From the NCBI GenBank assembly GCA_943370215.1, contig CALRQC020000006.1:1-64000 (forward strand): DNA of 64,000 bases. The letters run 5' to 3'. Positions 6,726-15,689 of the stretch are shown piece by piece (position 1 is the first letter of the stretch; each line of letters begins with the position of its first letter). The translations under genes were made by a program, and so were the position numbers. Under the pieces are notes generated by a model, which had not been told where the DNA came from, did not search any database, and saw only the letters and a program-made list of their open reading frames with translations. Origin of the DNA: Niveispirillum sp943370215 (GTDB lineage Bacteria; Pseudomonadota; Alphaproteobacteria; Azospirillales; Azospirillaceae).

Positions 6726-9407
6726 ATGGCCGGTCAAGATTTCTCCCTCTCCTTCATCATTCTGTTGTTCCTGGGCCTTGTTGTCTGGGTCGCTGTCAGA
6801 CAGCAGAAATTGTCGGAAGAGGTACAGCAGCTCCGCGCTGCGTTGGACAAGCTGACAAGGGAAGGGGCGCAACCGGCACCCGTCGCAACGTTGCCGGTTG
6901 CCAAGATGGCCATTGCTTCCGCACCGGTCGCGGCAGAAGCGGTTGTGGAACCGCCCAGACCCCTGTCTCCACCCCCGCCGGAGCGCCCGGCCGGTTGGAC
7001 GACGCCAGACGCAATTGAGCCATCGCCACCCAAGGCGGACGGGGAAGGCCAGGGGTTCGAGAAGATGTTCACCACCCGCTGGCTGGTCTGGCTGGGTGCG
7101 TTGACGCTGGCGCTCTCGGGCTTGTTCCTGGCCCGCTACGCGGTTGAGAATGGCATTCTGGGGCCGGGGCCGCGCATGGCGCTGACCGGCCTGCTGGGCT
7201 TGGCCCTGATGGGGGCGGGGGAATGGCTGTCCCGCCGGCCCATGGCCCGCGCCCTGGGTTTTCTGAAACCCGATCAGGTGCCGGTCGCCCTGGTGGCGGC
7301 CGGCCTGTCGGTGCTGTTCGCCGCGATTTATGCCAGCTATGCGGTGCATGGCTTGATCACCCCCGGCACGACCTTTGCCCTGTTGGCTGTGACCTGTCTT
7401 GCCGGGTTTCCGCTGGCCCTGCGCCATGGCCCCTTTGTCGCGCTGCTGGCCTATGCCGGTGGGCTGCTGTTGCCGCTGTTGCTGGGCCATGGCCAATCGC
7501 TGGGGGATGCCGCCTGGGTCGCCGTGCTGCTGGCCAGCCTATATGGGGTGGCGGCGCGTTTGGGCAGGGGCTGGCTGCTGCTGGTTGGGGGCTTTTTCCA
7601 CTGGCTGCTGACAGGCAGCATGATCTTTGACCTGCCATCACCGACAGAGCCGGTTATGGGCCTTCTGGCTTATTGGGTGGTCGGCGGTTTGACCGTGCTG
7701 CCGCTCTTGTTGCTGGCGGTGGTTGAACGGGGGCGTTGGCTGGTATGGCGCAGCTTTGAGCGGGCCTGCCTGATGATGGCCGTGCTGGCCGCCATGGAAT
7801 TGTTGCTGATCGCTGTCTTTGAGGGGATGCCCCTGGCCATTTGGGCGGCGATTGCCGTGATGGCCGGTCTGTGTGCCTGGCTGGGGCGGTGGGGGCGGCT
7901 TTGCCTGGCATTGTGGCCGATCGCGGCCGGTACGGTGCTGCTGACCTGCCTGTGGGCGCTGGTCTCCGATCAGGTGGACCTTGCCCCCATGCTGCCCCTG
8001 GTGCTGGTGCATCTGGGGCTGACGCTGGCCGGTGTCGGCTGGGTGCGCCGCCCCATGATTGTCGCCTTGTCGGGGGCCGTGGTGCCGGCGGTGCTGGCCC
8101 TGGCGGCGCTGCGCCTGCTGTGGCTGGAGGAGCGGAGCTTTGCCGCTTTGCCGGTGGTTGTGCTGCTGCTGGCGCTGGCCGGGTTGGCTTTGGGATGGCC
8201 GACAGTGCGGGCGCGGCTCGTGGCGATAGCGCGGGCACCGATGCGGGCCGGGCCGGCGCTGACCCTTTATGCGGCCATGGGCCTGTTGCTGCTGGGGGTG
8301 ATGCCCGCCTTCTGGCTGGAAGGCCCGGCCCTGACCCTGGCTGTCGCCCCGCTGATCCCGCTGGGGGTGGTGCTGGCGCGGATGATGGCGGCGAAGAACC
8401 TGCTGCGGGCCACCAGTTTGCTGACCGGTACGGTGCTGGCGCGGTTCATGTTGAACGGGGCGGTGCTGGATTATCCGCTGCAAGGCTTGCTGCACTGGCC
8501 TGTCTGGGCGATGGGGGGATCAGCGGCCCTGATCTATCTGGCGTCCCGGCTGGCGCGGAAGGGAGAGGGGGCAAGCGGGGCGGATGGGTTGTTGGTGTCC
8601 GCCCTGGTGCTGGCCGTGGCGGCGGCCAGCCTGGAAATCCGCGTTCTGACGAACGGGACGCTGCACAGCCAGGACCGGGTTGATTTGCTGGAAGTGGCGC
8701 TGCGCAGCGTCGTCTGGCTGGTTGCCGGCCTCGGCGCCCTGATGCCGGGCCGGGGGCGCTGGGTCCGCTGGTTCGGCGTGGTGATGACGGGGCTGGCGCT
8801 GCTGCATATTTTCGCCCTGCAGGTGCTGGCGTTGAACCCGCTTTGGAGCGGGGCGGCGGTGGGGCCATGGCCGCTGTTGAACCTGCTGCTGTTGGCCTAT
8901 CTGCTGCCGGCCTGCATGTTGCTGCTGGTCCGCCGCCGCTTGCTGTCTCACCTGCCGATCAGGAGCGTGGTGATCGATGCGCCGGCCTTGCTGCTGCTGC
9001 TCACCTATGCCCTGCTGGCGGTGCGGCAGCTTTTCCATGGCAATATCATTTCCATCGCAGCGGCCGGCTGGCCGTCGGATTGGGAGATGTATGCCTATTC
9101 GGGCGTGGGGCTGCTGGCCGCGGCGGGCCTGATCCTGCTGGGTATTCGCACCGGTCGGGCCGATATACGCTATACGGCCATGGCGGTGCTGCTGGGCACG
9201 GTGGCCAAGGTGTTCCTGCTGGACATGTCCGGGTTGGACGGGGTTCCCCGCATCCTCTCCTTCCTGGGCTTGGGGTTGAGCCTGATCGGCGTGGGCTGGG
9301 TCTATCAGCGCTTCGTCTTTTCACGCCCGGGGGCAGCGCGGTCCTTGGCGGATGAGAGCGGATCGCGGAAAAGCGGAATCGCTTTGGAGCGTGAATCCGC
9401 TCGCTGA
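6726..9407 (+). CDS. DUF2339 polytopic membrane protein
   Basis: The 893-residue product begins with a single hydrophobic helix (FIILLFLGLVVWVAVR), a short coiled coil (QQKLSEEVQQLRAALDKL) and a proline-rich linker (about 45-100). More than twenty hydrophobic helices follow to the C-terminus. The FTTRWLVWLGALTLALSGLFLARYAVENG block and the overall plan are characteristic of DUF2339, a family of very large predicted membrane proteins of unknown function. It lies 94 bp downstream of the OmpA-like gene and may have its own promoter. No catalytic motif is evident. Confidence 0.85.
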   Translation: MAGQDFSLSFIILLFLGLVVWVAVRQQKLSEEVQQLRAALDKLTREGAQPAPVATLPVAKMAIASAPVAAEAVVEPPRPLSPPPPERPAGWTTPDAIEPSPPKADGEGQGFEKMFTTRWLVWLGALTLALSGLFLARYAVENGILGPGPRMALTGLLGLALMGAGEWLSRRPMARALGFLKPDQVPVALVAAGLSVLFAAIYASYAVHGLITPGTTFALLAVTCLAGFPLALRHGPFVALLAYAGGLLLPLLLGHGQSLGDAAWVAVLLASLYGVAARLGRGWLLLVGGFFHWLLTGSMIFDLPSPTEPVMGLLAYWVVGGLTVLPLLLLAVVERGRWLVWRSFERACLMMAVLAAMELLLIAVFEGMPLAIWAAIAVMAGLCAWLGRWGRLCLALWPIAAGTVLLTCLWALVSDQVDLAPMLPLVLVHLGLTLAGVGWVRRPMIVALSGAVVPAVLALAALRLLWLEERSFAALPVVVLLLALAGLALGWPTVRARLVAIARAPMRAGPALTLYAAMGLLLLGVMPAFWLEGPALTLAVAPLIPLGVVLARMMAAKNLLRATSLLTGTVLARFMLNGAVLDYPLQGLLHWPVWAMGGSAALIYLASRLARKGEGASGADGLLVSALVLAVAAASLEIRVLTNGTLHSQDRVDLLEVALRSVVWLVAGLGALMPGRGRWVRWFGVVMTGLALLHIFALQVLALNPLWSGAAVGPWPLLNLLLLAYLLPACMLLLVRRRLLSHLPIRSVVIDAPALLLLLTYALLAVRQLFHGNIISIAAAGWPSDWEMYAYSGVGLLAAAGLILLGIRTGRADIRYTAMAVLLGTVAKVFLLDMSGLDGVPRILSFLGLGLSLIGVGWVYQRFVFSRPGAARSLADESGSRKSGIALERESAR

Positions 9408-9491
9408 ACAGGGACTTAGGGCCCTTTTTCGCTGCGCCGTAAACATAGCTGACCTTTACAGGGCCAACACACATTCCTGTAGCCATAAAAA

Positions 9492-9510
9492 GATATTGAT
9501 AGTAATTCGC
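9492..9510 (+). promoter_or_regulatory. Fur-box-like sequence upstream of the siderophore receptor
   Basis: GATATTGATAGTAATTCGC matches the classical 19-bp Fur consensus (GATAATGATAATCATTATC) at 14 of 19 positions by eye. It sits about 45 bp upstream of the receptor start in an AT-rich pocket of otherwise GC-rich DNA. Iron-responsive repression of the receptor is the expected consequence. Confidence 0.55.
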
Positions 9511-9554
9511 ATTATTGATTGATGGGGCGCATGATTGGTAAGGGGTGAGGGGTT

Positions 9555-11678
9555 ATGAGACAGCGACAGAAGTTGGTGCGGCATGGAAGGCTGATGTCGG
9601 GTGCCGCACTGGCGACCATGGTCGCAGCCGCCGGGCCAGCCTGGGCGGAGATGGCGACCGCAACGGACGAAGTTGTGGTCATCGGCCACAAGGAACAGGC
9701 CAGCACAGGCACCAAGAGCGATGCGCCGCTGGTGGAAACACCCGTCTCCATCAGTGTCATTGATGGCGAACGCATGAACCTGCTGGGGCAGGTCACGGTC
9801 AATCAGGCGCTGCGCTATACGGCCGGCATCACGCCGGAAACGCGCGGTGGCGTTGTCACCCGCTATGACCAGTTCACCCTGCGCGGTTTCGCGGTGAACA
9901 ATGCCTTTTATAATGGCCTGTCCGGCATGTATGCCGGCTGGTACGCCATGATGCAGCCCGATGTCTCCACCCTGGAGCGGATCGAGGTGCTGAAGGGCCC
10001 GGCCTCGGTGCTGTACGGCACCAGCGGGCCGGGCGGCCTGATCAATCTGGTGGGCAAGAAGCCGGTGGCCGATCCGGTCAATTCGGTGGAACTGTCCATC
10101 GGCACCCGCGCCTATCACCAGCTTTCCGCCGATCTGGGCGGTGCGCTGGATCAGCAGGGCCAGGTGCTCTATCGCCTTGTCGCCACCGGGCGGGAAGGCA
10201 ATGGGCAGGCCCTGCATACGGAAAATGAACGGTTCGCGGCCGCCCCCTCGCTGAGCGTGAAGCTGGATGACGATACCAGTGTCACGCTGCTGGGGCTTTA
10301 TCAGCGTGACCCGAAATCCGACGGCTATGGCGGTGTGCCGGCCGTGGGGTCGGTGTTGAAGAACCCGCTGGGCAAGATCTCCGTCCGCTTCTATGACGGC
10401 GAACCGGTATTCGACCGCTATAACCGCACCCAGGTGATGGCCGGTTATCAGGTGGAACACCGGTTCAGCGACATTTTCAGCGTTGAGCAGAATCTGCGCT
10501 GGCAACAGGTCGATACCAATTATCAGCAGGTCTATTCCGGTGATTTGGGGACCGATAACCGCACCCTTTCCCGTGGGTCGATCTATTCGATCGAGGATAC
10601 GTCGGGGGTGGCGGTCGATACGGTGCTGAAGGCCAAGTTCAATACCGGCCCCATCAGCCACAGCGCCCTGGCCGGACTGGATTACCAGAAGACCGATGCC
10701 GACATGGAAATCGGCTATGGCACGGCCGGCAGCATTGACGTGTTCAAACCGGTCTATCGCACCAGCTTCACCCGGCCGGACACCAGCACCGTCATGAAGA
10801 TGGATCAGAAGCAGACCGGGCTTTACCTGCAAGATCAGTTGAAGCTGGATAATTGGGTGTTGCTGGCCGGTCTGCGCCATGACTGGTACAAACAGACCAC
10901 CAAATATACCTTCCCGGGCCCGGGGAAGGAGGAGGTGGATCAGGGCAAGACCACCTACCGTGTCGGTCTGCTGCACCGTTTCGACAGCGGTTTTGCGCCC
11001 TATATCAGCTACAGCCAGTCGTTCGAGCCGGAAAGCGGCGTCGATTTCAGCGGCAAAGCCTTCAGCCCCACCAATGGGGACCAGTTGGAAGGGGGCGTGA
11101 AATATGAAAGCCGTGACCAGCGTACCCTGGTGACGCTGTCGGCGTTCGAACTGACCCGCGATAAGATCAAGACCAACGATCCGGCCCATCCCGGCTTTTC
11201 CATCCAGACCGGCGAGGCGCGGTCGCGCGGGGTGGAGCTGGAAGGCAGGCTGGGCCTGACGGAAACGCTGGAGGTGAATGCCGCCTACACCCATCTGGAT
11301 ATGGAATATACACGGGATAATAGCGGCCTGAAGGGCAAGACCCCGGTGGGTGTGGCCGATGATACGGCCAGCCTCTGGCTCTATAACCGGTTTGAGGAAG
11401 GTGCTTTACGCGGGCTGGGCCTGGGCGGTGGTGTGCGCTATGTCGGCAAAAGCTGGGGCGACCCAGAGAACAGCTTCCGCGTGCCCTCCTATACGCTGGT
11501 GGATGTGGCGCTGCGCTATGATCTGGCCAACCTGTCGGACCGGTTCGAGGGCTGGCGGTTTGATGCCAGCATCAACAACCTGTTCGACAAGGAGCATGTC
11601 TCGTCCTGCTACTCCGCCTCCTGGTGCTGGTATGGCGCCACCCGCGTGGTGCAGGCAGGCTTGCGCAAGAGCTGGTAA
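9555..11678 (+). CDS. TonB-dependent siderophore receptor
   Basis: This 707-residue outer-membrane receptor has a signal peptide ending near AGPAWA (about residue 31), a TonB box (DEVVVIG), a plug domain (ETPVSISVI, LRYTAGITPETRGG, LRGFAVNNAFYNG, ERIEVLKGPASVLYGTSGPGGLINLVGKKP) and a 22-strand barrel ending in FDASINNLFDKEHV and a C-terminal aromatic residue (LRKSW). The plug motifs fit the ferric-siderophore (FhuA/FpvA) branch. Transport uses TonB-ExbB-ExbD energy. It is monocistronic, with a Fur-like site upstream and a strong terminator downstream. The siderophore cannot be inferred. Confidence 0.93.
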   Translation: MRQRQKLVRHGRLMSGAALATMVAAAGPAWAEMATATDEVVVIGHKEQASTGTKSDAPLVETPVSISVIDGERMNLLGQVTVNQALRYTAGITPETRGGVVTRYDQFTLRGFAVNNAFYNGLSGMYAGWYAMMQPDVSTLERIEVLKGPASVLYGTSGPGGLINLVGKKPVADPVNSVELSIGTRAYHQLSADLGGALDQQGQVLYRLVATGREGNGQALHTENERFAAAPSLSVKLDDDTSVTLLGLYQRDPKSDGYGGVPAVGSVLKNPLGKISVRFYDGEPVFDRYNRTQVMAGYQVEHRFSDIFSVEQNLRWQQVDTNYQQVYSGDLGTDNRTLSRGSIYSIEDTSGVAVDTVLKAKFNTGPISHSALAGLDYQKTDADMEIGYGTAGSIDVFKPVYRTSFTRPDTSTVMKMDQKQTGLYLQDQLKLDNWVLLAGLRHDWYKQTTKYTFPGPGKEEVDQGKTTYRVGLLHRFDSGFAPYISYSQSFEPESGVDFSGKAFSPTNGDQLEGGVKYESRDQRTLVTLSAFELTRDKIKTNDPAHPGFSIQTGEARSRGVELEGRLGLTETLEVNAAYTHLDMEYTRDNSGLKGKTPVGVADDTASLWLYNRFEEGALRGLGLGGGVRYVGKSWGDPENSFRVPSYTLVDVALRYDLANLSDRFEGWRFDASINNLFDKEHVSSCYSASWCWYGATRVVQAGLRKSW

Positions 11679-11695
11679 GCAGCGTTCGGGTACAG

Positions 11696-11733
11696 AAAAG
11701 GCGCCGGGGGAGCGATCCCCCGGCGCCTTTTTT
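11696..11733. terminator. Strong intrinsic terminator between receptor and ybdD
   Basis: The stem GGCGCCGGGGG / CCCCCGGCGCC has a short loop and is flanked by AAAA on the left and TTTTTT on the right. It can therefore work in both directions for the convergent receptor (+) and cstA-ybdD (-) transcripts. Confidence 0.92.
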
Positions 11734-11750
11734 ACTTTCAATGCCGGCGT

Positions 11751-11942
11751 TTAACAGCAGCGGTTGACCCCGCTCCAGCGTCGGTCCAGTTCCGACAGGT
11801 AGAACGCTTCCCGGTCCAGCGCCGGCTGGTCCGGGTGGCGTTCCTGGTGGCGGGTGAGATAATTCTCGTAAGCCGCATCGCCGGACACTTCCCGCAGCAC
11901 GGTCCAGGCCGTTTTCAGGAAGCTGGCAGGCCCCGCCATCAT
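11751..11942 (-). CDS. YbdD/YjiX family small protein, CstA partner
   Basis: The 63-residue protein (start MMAGPASFLK; WTVLREVSGDAAYENYL; AFYLSELDRRW; C-terminal RCC) matches the YbdD/YjiX family, which usually follows cstA. Its start lies 2 bp after the cstA stop, so the two are one operon. Family members are needed together with CstA-type transporters for pyruvate or peptide uptake in enterobacteria; that role here is by analogy. ATGs at 11942 and 11939 are adjacent and equally possible. Confidence 0.85.
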   Translation of the reverse strand: MMAGPASFLKTAWTVLREVSGDAAYENYLTRHQERHPDQPALDREAFYLSELDRRWSGVNRCC

Positions 11943-11944
11943 GG

Positions 11945-14023
11945 TCAGTGGCCCCCCACGCCGGTCGGGTGCGGCAAGGTCGCCTCGTTCACATAGGGCA
12001 CTTCCGACAGGGCCGGCACCGGCTTGCCCTGCAGGTGACGGATGGAAATCCGCGCCATTTCGATGATCACCACCCACAGCACGATGATGAAGAACACCGT
12101 CAGCCCGGCATCCAGCCGCTGGTTGAAGATCAGGTGTGGGGCGGATTCCAGCGCCTTGCCGGTCAGCGTGCCGGCCTGCAGCTTGGCTTCCAGCGTGTTG
12201 GCTCCGGCCAGGAAGCCGACGCGCGGATCGGGGTCGAACAGCTTCAGCCAGGCGGCATAGCTGGTGGTGACGGCCAGGAAGACCATGGGCAGGCCCGTCA
12301 CCCAGGCATAACGCGCCTGGCCCTTCTTCACCAGGATGGTGGTGACGATGGCCAGCGCGATGGCGGCCAGCATCTGGTTGGAAATGCCGAACAGCGGCCA
12401 CAGGATATTGATCCCGCCATAGGGATCAATGACGCCGATATAGAGGAAATAACCCCAACTGGCGACAAAGACGGCCGAACAGATGATGGCAGGCCCACGC
12501 GCTGCCGTATTGCCCAGCGGCTTCCAGATATTGCCCAGCAGATCCTGCAACATGAAGCGGCCCACGCGGGTGCCGGCATCCACCGCCGTCAGGATGAACA
12601 GGGCCTCGAACATGATGGCGAAATGGTACCAGAGCGCCAGCAGGCTCTGCCCGAAGGCACCGGCGAAAATCTGCGCCATGCCCACGGCCAGCGAGGGCGC
12701 ACCGCCGGTACGGGCCAGCAGCGTGGTTTCCCCCATCTCCTTGGCCAGATCCATCATATGCTGCGCCTCCACCGGGAAGCCCCAGGAAGAGATGGTCGCC
12801 GTGGCCTGTTCCAGGGTGGAACCGACAATGCCGGCCGAGCTGTTGATGGCGAAATAGACGCCGGGGTCCAGCACGCAGGCGGCGATCAGCGCCATGACGC
12901 CGACAAAGCTTTCCATCGCCATGGAGCCATAGCCGACCAGCCGCAGATCCCGTTCCGACATGATCAGCTTGGGCGTGGTGCCGGCGCTGATCAGCGCGTG
13001 GAAGCCGGACACGGCACCGCAGGCGATGGTGATGAACAGGAACGGATAAAGCCCGCCTGCCACAACCGGCCCGGTGCCATCGGTGAACTGGGTCAGCGCT
13101 GGCATATGCAGTTCCGGCCGCAGGATGATGACCGCAAAGGCCAGCAGCAGGATGGCCCCGATCTTGATGAAGGTGGAGATATAGTCACGCGGGGCCAGCA
13201 GCAGCCAGACCGGCATGATGGCGGCGAAGAAGCCATAGCCGATGACCAGCAGGGCCAGCGTCGTGCCCTCGTAATTGAACATCGGCCCCAGCACCGGGTG
13301 ATGCGCCACCCAGCCGCCGCCCGCCGTGGCGGCCAGCAGCAGGAACAGACCGATCAGGGAGCCTTCCAGCACCCGGCCCGGCCGGATATTGCGCATATAG
13401 ATGCCAACCAGGATGGCGATGGGAATGGTCATGGCCACGGTGAAGGTGCCCCAGGGGCTGTGCTTCATGGCGTTCACCACCACCAGCCCCAGCACCGCCA
13501 CGATCAGCACCATGATCATCAGCGTGCCGACCAGGGCGGCACCGCCGGCCACCGGCCCCAGCTCATCCCGCGCCATCTGGCCCAGCGTGCGGCCATCGCG
13601 GCGGGTCGACGCCCACAGCACCACCATATCCTGCACGCAGCCGCCGATGACGGCACCGGTCAGCAGCCACAAGGTGCCCGGCAGATAGCCGAACTGGGCC
13701 GCTAGCGTCGGCCCCACCAGCGGCCCCGCGCCGGCAATGGCGGCGAAATGGTGGCCAAAGGTGATCCAGCGATGGGTGGGCACATAATCGCGCCCGTCAT
13801 TGATGCGCAGCGCCGGGGTGGCGCGGCTGGGGTCGGTGATCAGCACCTTGGTGCAGATCCAGCCGGCATAAAGACGATAGGCCACCGCATAGATGCCGAA
13901 GGCGGCCGCGATGAACCAGAAGGCATTGATGGTTTCACCCCGATGGATGGCGATGCCGCCCAGACAGGCGGCCCCGAAAACCCCGATGGCGATCCAGATC
14001 AGGTTTTGGATGGATTTGGGCAT
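11945..14023 (-). CDS. cstA: CstA-family carbon starvation transporter
   Basis: The 692-residue inner-membrane protein has about 16-18 hydrophobic helices. Family blocks include YAGWICTKVL, NDGRDYVPTHRWITFGHHFAAIAGAGPLVGP, VLWASTRRDG, FHALISAGTTPK and ISNQMLAAIAL. CstA proteins transport pyruvate and/or peptides under carbon limitation. It heads a two-gene operon with ybdD. The start ATG at 14021-14023 places a basic/polar segment before the first helix. About 360 bp of non-coding sequence lies upstream. Confidence 0.95.
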   Translation of the reverse strand: MPKSIQNLIWIAIGVFGAACLGGIAIHRGETINAFWFIAAAFGIYAVAYRLYAGWICTKVLITDPSRATPALRINDGRDYVPTHRWITFGHHFAAIAGAGPLVGPTLAAQFGYLPGTLWLLTGAVIGGCVQDMVVLWASTRRDGRTLGQMARDELGPVAGGAALVGTLMIMVLIVAVLGLVVVNAMKHSPWGTFTVAMTIPIAILVGIYMRNIRPGRVLEGSLIGLFLLLAATAGGGWVAHHPVLGPMFNYEGTTLALLVIGYGFFAAIMPVWLLLAPRDYISTFIKIGAILLLAFAVIILRPELHMPALTQFTDGTGPVVAGGLYPFLFITIACGAVSGFHALISAGTTPKLIMSERDLRLVGYGSMAMESFVGVMALIAACVLDPGVYFAINSSAGIVGSTLEQATATISSWGFPVEAQHMMDLAKEMGETTLLARTGGAPSLAVGMAQIFAGAFGQSLLALWYHFAIMFEALFILTAVDAGTRVGRFMLQDLLGNIWKPLGNTAARGPAIICSAVFVASWGYFLYIGVIDPYGGINILWPLFGISNQMLAAIALAIVTTILVKKGQARYAWVTGLPMVFLAVTTSYAAWLKLFDPDPRVGFLAGANTLEAKLQAGTLTGKALESAPHLIFNQRLDAGLTVFFIIVLWVVIIEMARISIRHLQGKPVPALSEVPYVNEATLPHPTGVGGH

Positions 14024-14384
14024 TCAGTCTCTCCCAGGTGCCGGGGGTGTTTCTCCCCCTTTCCTCCCGTTCCCCATGAAACGCTGAACGGCGCGGAAAG
14101 GCCAGAAACACACCGGTCCCAACCGGCGGCAGAAGCGGCGACGGACAGCCACCCCACAGCAGCCCCGACGCCAAACGCCTGTTTTCACGGATATAATCGG
14201 ATCAGGCATGGCAGGGTGCGGCGGCAGAGGAAATGCGACCTAGGTCGTGCGACAGGCTGCCGCAGGCGGGCCGTCAGGTCGACTCGATAGTTCCGTCGGT
14301 GAAAGGTGCCTGGGGGACAAAGCAAAAACCCCACCCGGTTTCCCAGGTGGGGTTCGGCACATATCGTGCAAATCTTGGATCGGA
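14024..14384. other. Non-coding region upstream of cstA and downstream of tRNA-Val
   Basis: No convincing ORF is present. The region holds the cstA leader (14024-about 14220), a 12-bp palindrome CGACCTAGGTCG at 14236-14247 and the tRNA-Val terminator at 14323-14354. The palindrome could be an operator but I recognise no regulator for it. Confidence 0.6.
14323..14354 (-). terminator. Intrinsic terminator of tRNA-Val
   Basis: Read on the minus strand, CCCCACC and GGGTGGGG form a stem around TGGGAAACC and are followed by TTTTTGC. It lies about 30 bp beyond the 3' end of the tRNA. Confidence 0.8.
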
Positions 14385-14459
14385 TGGTGGGCGCGGCAGG
14401 GATTGAACCTGCGACCCCCGCCGTGTGAAGGCGATGCTCTCCCGCTGAGCTACGCGCCC
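14385..14459 (-). tRNA. tRNA-Val (anticodon CAC)
   Basis: The minus strand folds as a complete cloverleaf: acceptor GGGCGCG/CGCGCCC, D arm GCTC/GAGC, anticodon stem TCGCC/GGCGG around the loop TTCACAC (anticodon CAC, reading GTG), and T stem GCAGG/CCTGC around TTCAATC. The CCA end is genomically encoded. Total length is 75 nt. Confidence 0.95.
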
Positions 14460-14668
14460 ATCCGTCCGTCTGACGCTTCGTTCGAACCGTTTCGTTCGTT
14501 CGTCGCCGTCGGTGGAGCGGGCTTATAAAGAGGGTTGGCGGGGGTGTCAAAGGGAAAAAACAGGGTGTTGCGATATTTTTTTTGGGGGCGGCCGGGTGGT
14601 TGACCCGGTGGGCAACGTTGCCATCCTTGTCAGCAGTGGCTGCCATGGACGAACAGGAAACCTGCCCG

Positions 14669-15550
14669 ATGCGTGCGACACGTTCCCACCTGCTCGCCCC
14701 GCTTTGCCTTGGCGTCGGCCTGCTGGCCTTTGCTGGCGGCAGTGCCGGCAACCCCGCGGTTCCGGCCCTGCCGCCGCCGACCGCACCCGCCACCAGCGCC
14801 CAGCCGGGCGATCTGGGGCTGAGCTACGCCATCTATGTCGGTGGGGTGCATGTGATTGATGCCAGCGCCCATATCGGATCGCTGGCGGACAGTTACCGTG
14901 CGGGTCTGGCATTGCAGACCGATGGGTTTCTGGGCCTGATTGTCAATTGGAAGACTGATGTGCGCGCGCATGGTCGGTTGGACGGGACGGGGATGCCGCA
15001 GCCGGCGCGTTTCACCGCCCATGGGGCCTGGCGGGATGAACCGCGCCTGACGACGCTGGATTATCCGGTGGGCGGGGCGCCCCTGCTGTCGCTGGCCGAC
15101 CCGGCACCGGAAAAGGACCGGGAGCCGGTGCCCGATGAACTGCGCCAGGGCACGCTGGACCCGGTATCGGCCATTGTGGCGGTGCTGGACCGGGTGGGGC
15201 GGGGCGGCACGTGCGACCTGACTGTGCCGGTCTATGACGGGCGCCAGCGCTATGATCTGGCTTTCAGCGACCGGGGGCAGGATCAGGTGCCGGCCAGCGA
15301 TCTGTCGGTGTTCAGCGGCCCGGCCCGGCGCTGCGCCGTGACCTACAAGCTGCTGGCCGGCAAGTGGAAGGAAAACCGCCCCGACCGGCGTGACCGCGAC
15401 GGGGAAGGGGCGCGGCGTGCAGGGCGGGAAGTGACGCTGTGGATCGCCCCCGCCACGCCCGGCGGCCCAAGCGTGCCGGTGCGGCTGGAAATGGACAGCG
15501 CGCTGGGGCCGATGATGGTGCATCTGGCCAAGCTGGACCGGGTGGGGTGA
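14669..15550 (+). CDS. DUF3108 periplasmic protein
   Basis: The 293-residue protein has a signal peptide (HLLAPLCLGVGLLAFAGGSAG) followed by a beta-rich domain: LGLSYAIYVGGVHVIDASAHI, a WKTDVRAHGRL stretch, a DPVSAIVAVLDRV block and VYDGRQRYDL. This layout matches DUF3108 lipocalin-like envelope proteins. The ATG at 14669 has an AGGAAA ribosome-binding site 8 bp upstream; the in-frame ATG at 14645 does not. Function is unknown. No partner gene is apparent: the upstream neighbour is the divergently transcribed tRNA-Val. Confidence 0.8.
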   Translation: MRATRSHLLAPLCLGVGLLAFAGGSAGNPAVPALPPPTAPATSAQPGDLGLSYAIYVGGVHVIDASAHIGSLADSYRAGLALQTDGFLGLIVNWKTDVRAHGRLDGTGMPQPARFTAHGAWRDEPRLTTLDYPVGGAPLLSLADPAPEKDREPVPDELRQGTLDPVSAIVAVLDRVGRGGTCDLTVPVYDGRQRYDLAFSDRGQDQVPASDLSVFSGPARRCAVTYKLLAGKWKENRPDRRDRDGEGARRAGREVTLWIAPATPGGPSVPVRLEMDSALGPMMVHLAKLDRVG

Positions 15551-15593
15551 GTGGGGGAGGCTTAGCTATCTGCCGGTAAAAGGGTGTGAACAA

Positions 15594-15689
15594 GTGCATT
15601 TGGTTCAAGTATTGTTTCTGATCATCGGATGTATTCTACTTGGGTTTAATGCGCCAGCACGTTATCGATGGAGAATTAGGTGGAGCTAA
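15594..15689 (+). CDS. Possible tiny membrane peptide (31 aa) coupled to the DUF4265 gene
   Basis: A GTG at 15594 with AAAAGGG nine bases upstream opens a 31-codon frame. It encodes a single hydrophobic helix (VQVLFLIIGCILLGF) followed by a strongly basic tail (ARYRWRIRW). Its TAA overlaps the ATG of the next gene as TAATG, the usual geometry of translational coupling. The reading frame stays open upstream into the end of the DUF3108 gene in another phase, so it could be fortuitous or a leader peptide. No family is recognised. Confidence 0.35.
   Translation: MHLVQVLFLIIGCILLGFNAPARYRWRIRWS

Noticed and set aside
9456..11294. 612-codon minus-strand ORF opposite the TonB-dependent receptor
   Set aside because: Composition (His/Ile/Gln-rich) is typical of antisense frames in GC-rich genes; the plus-strand receptor has all family motifs.
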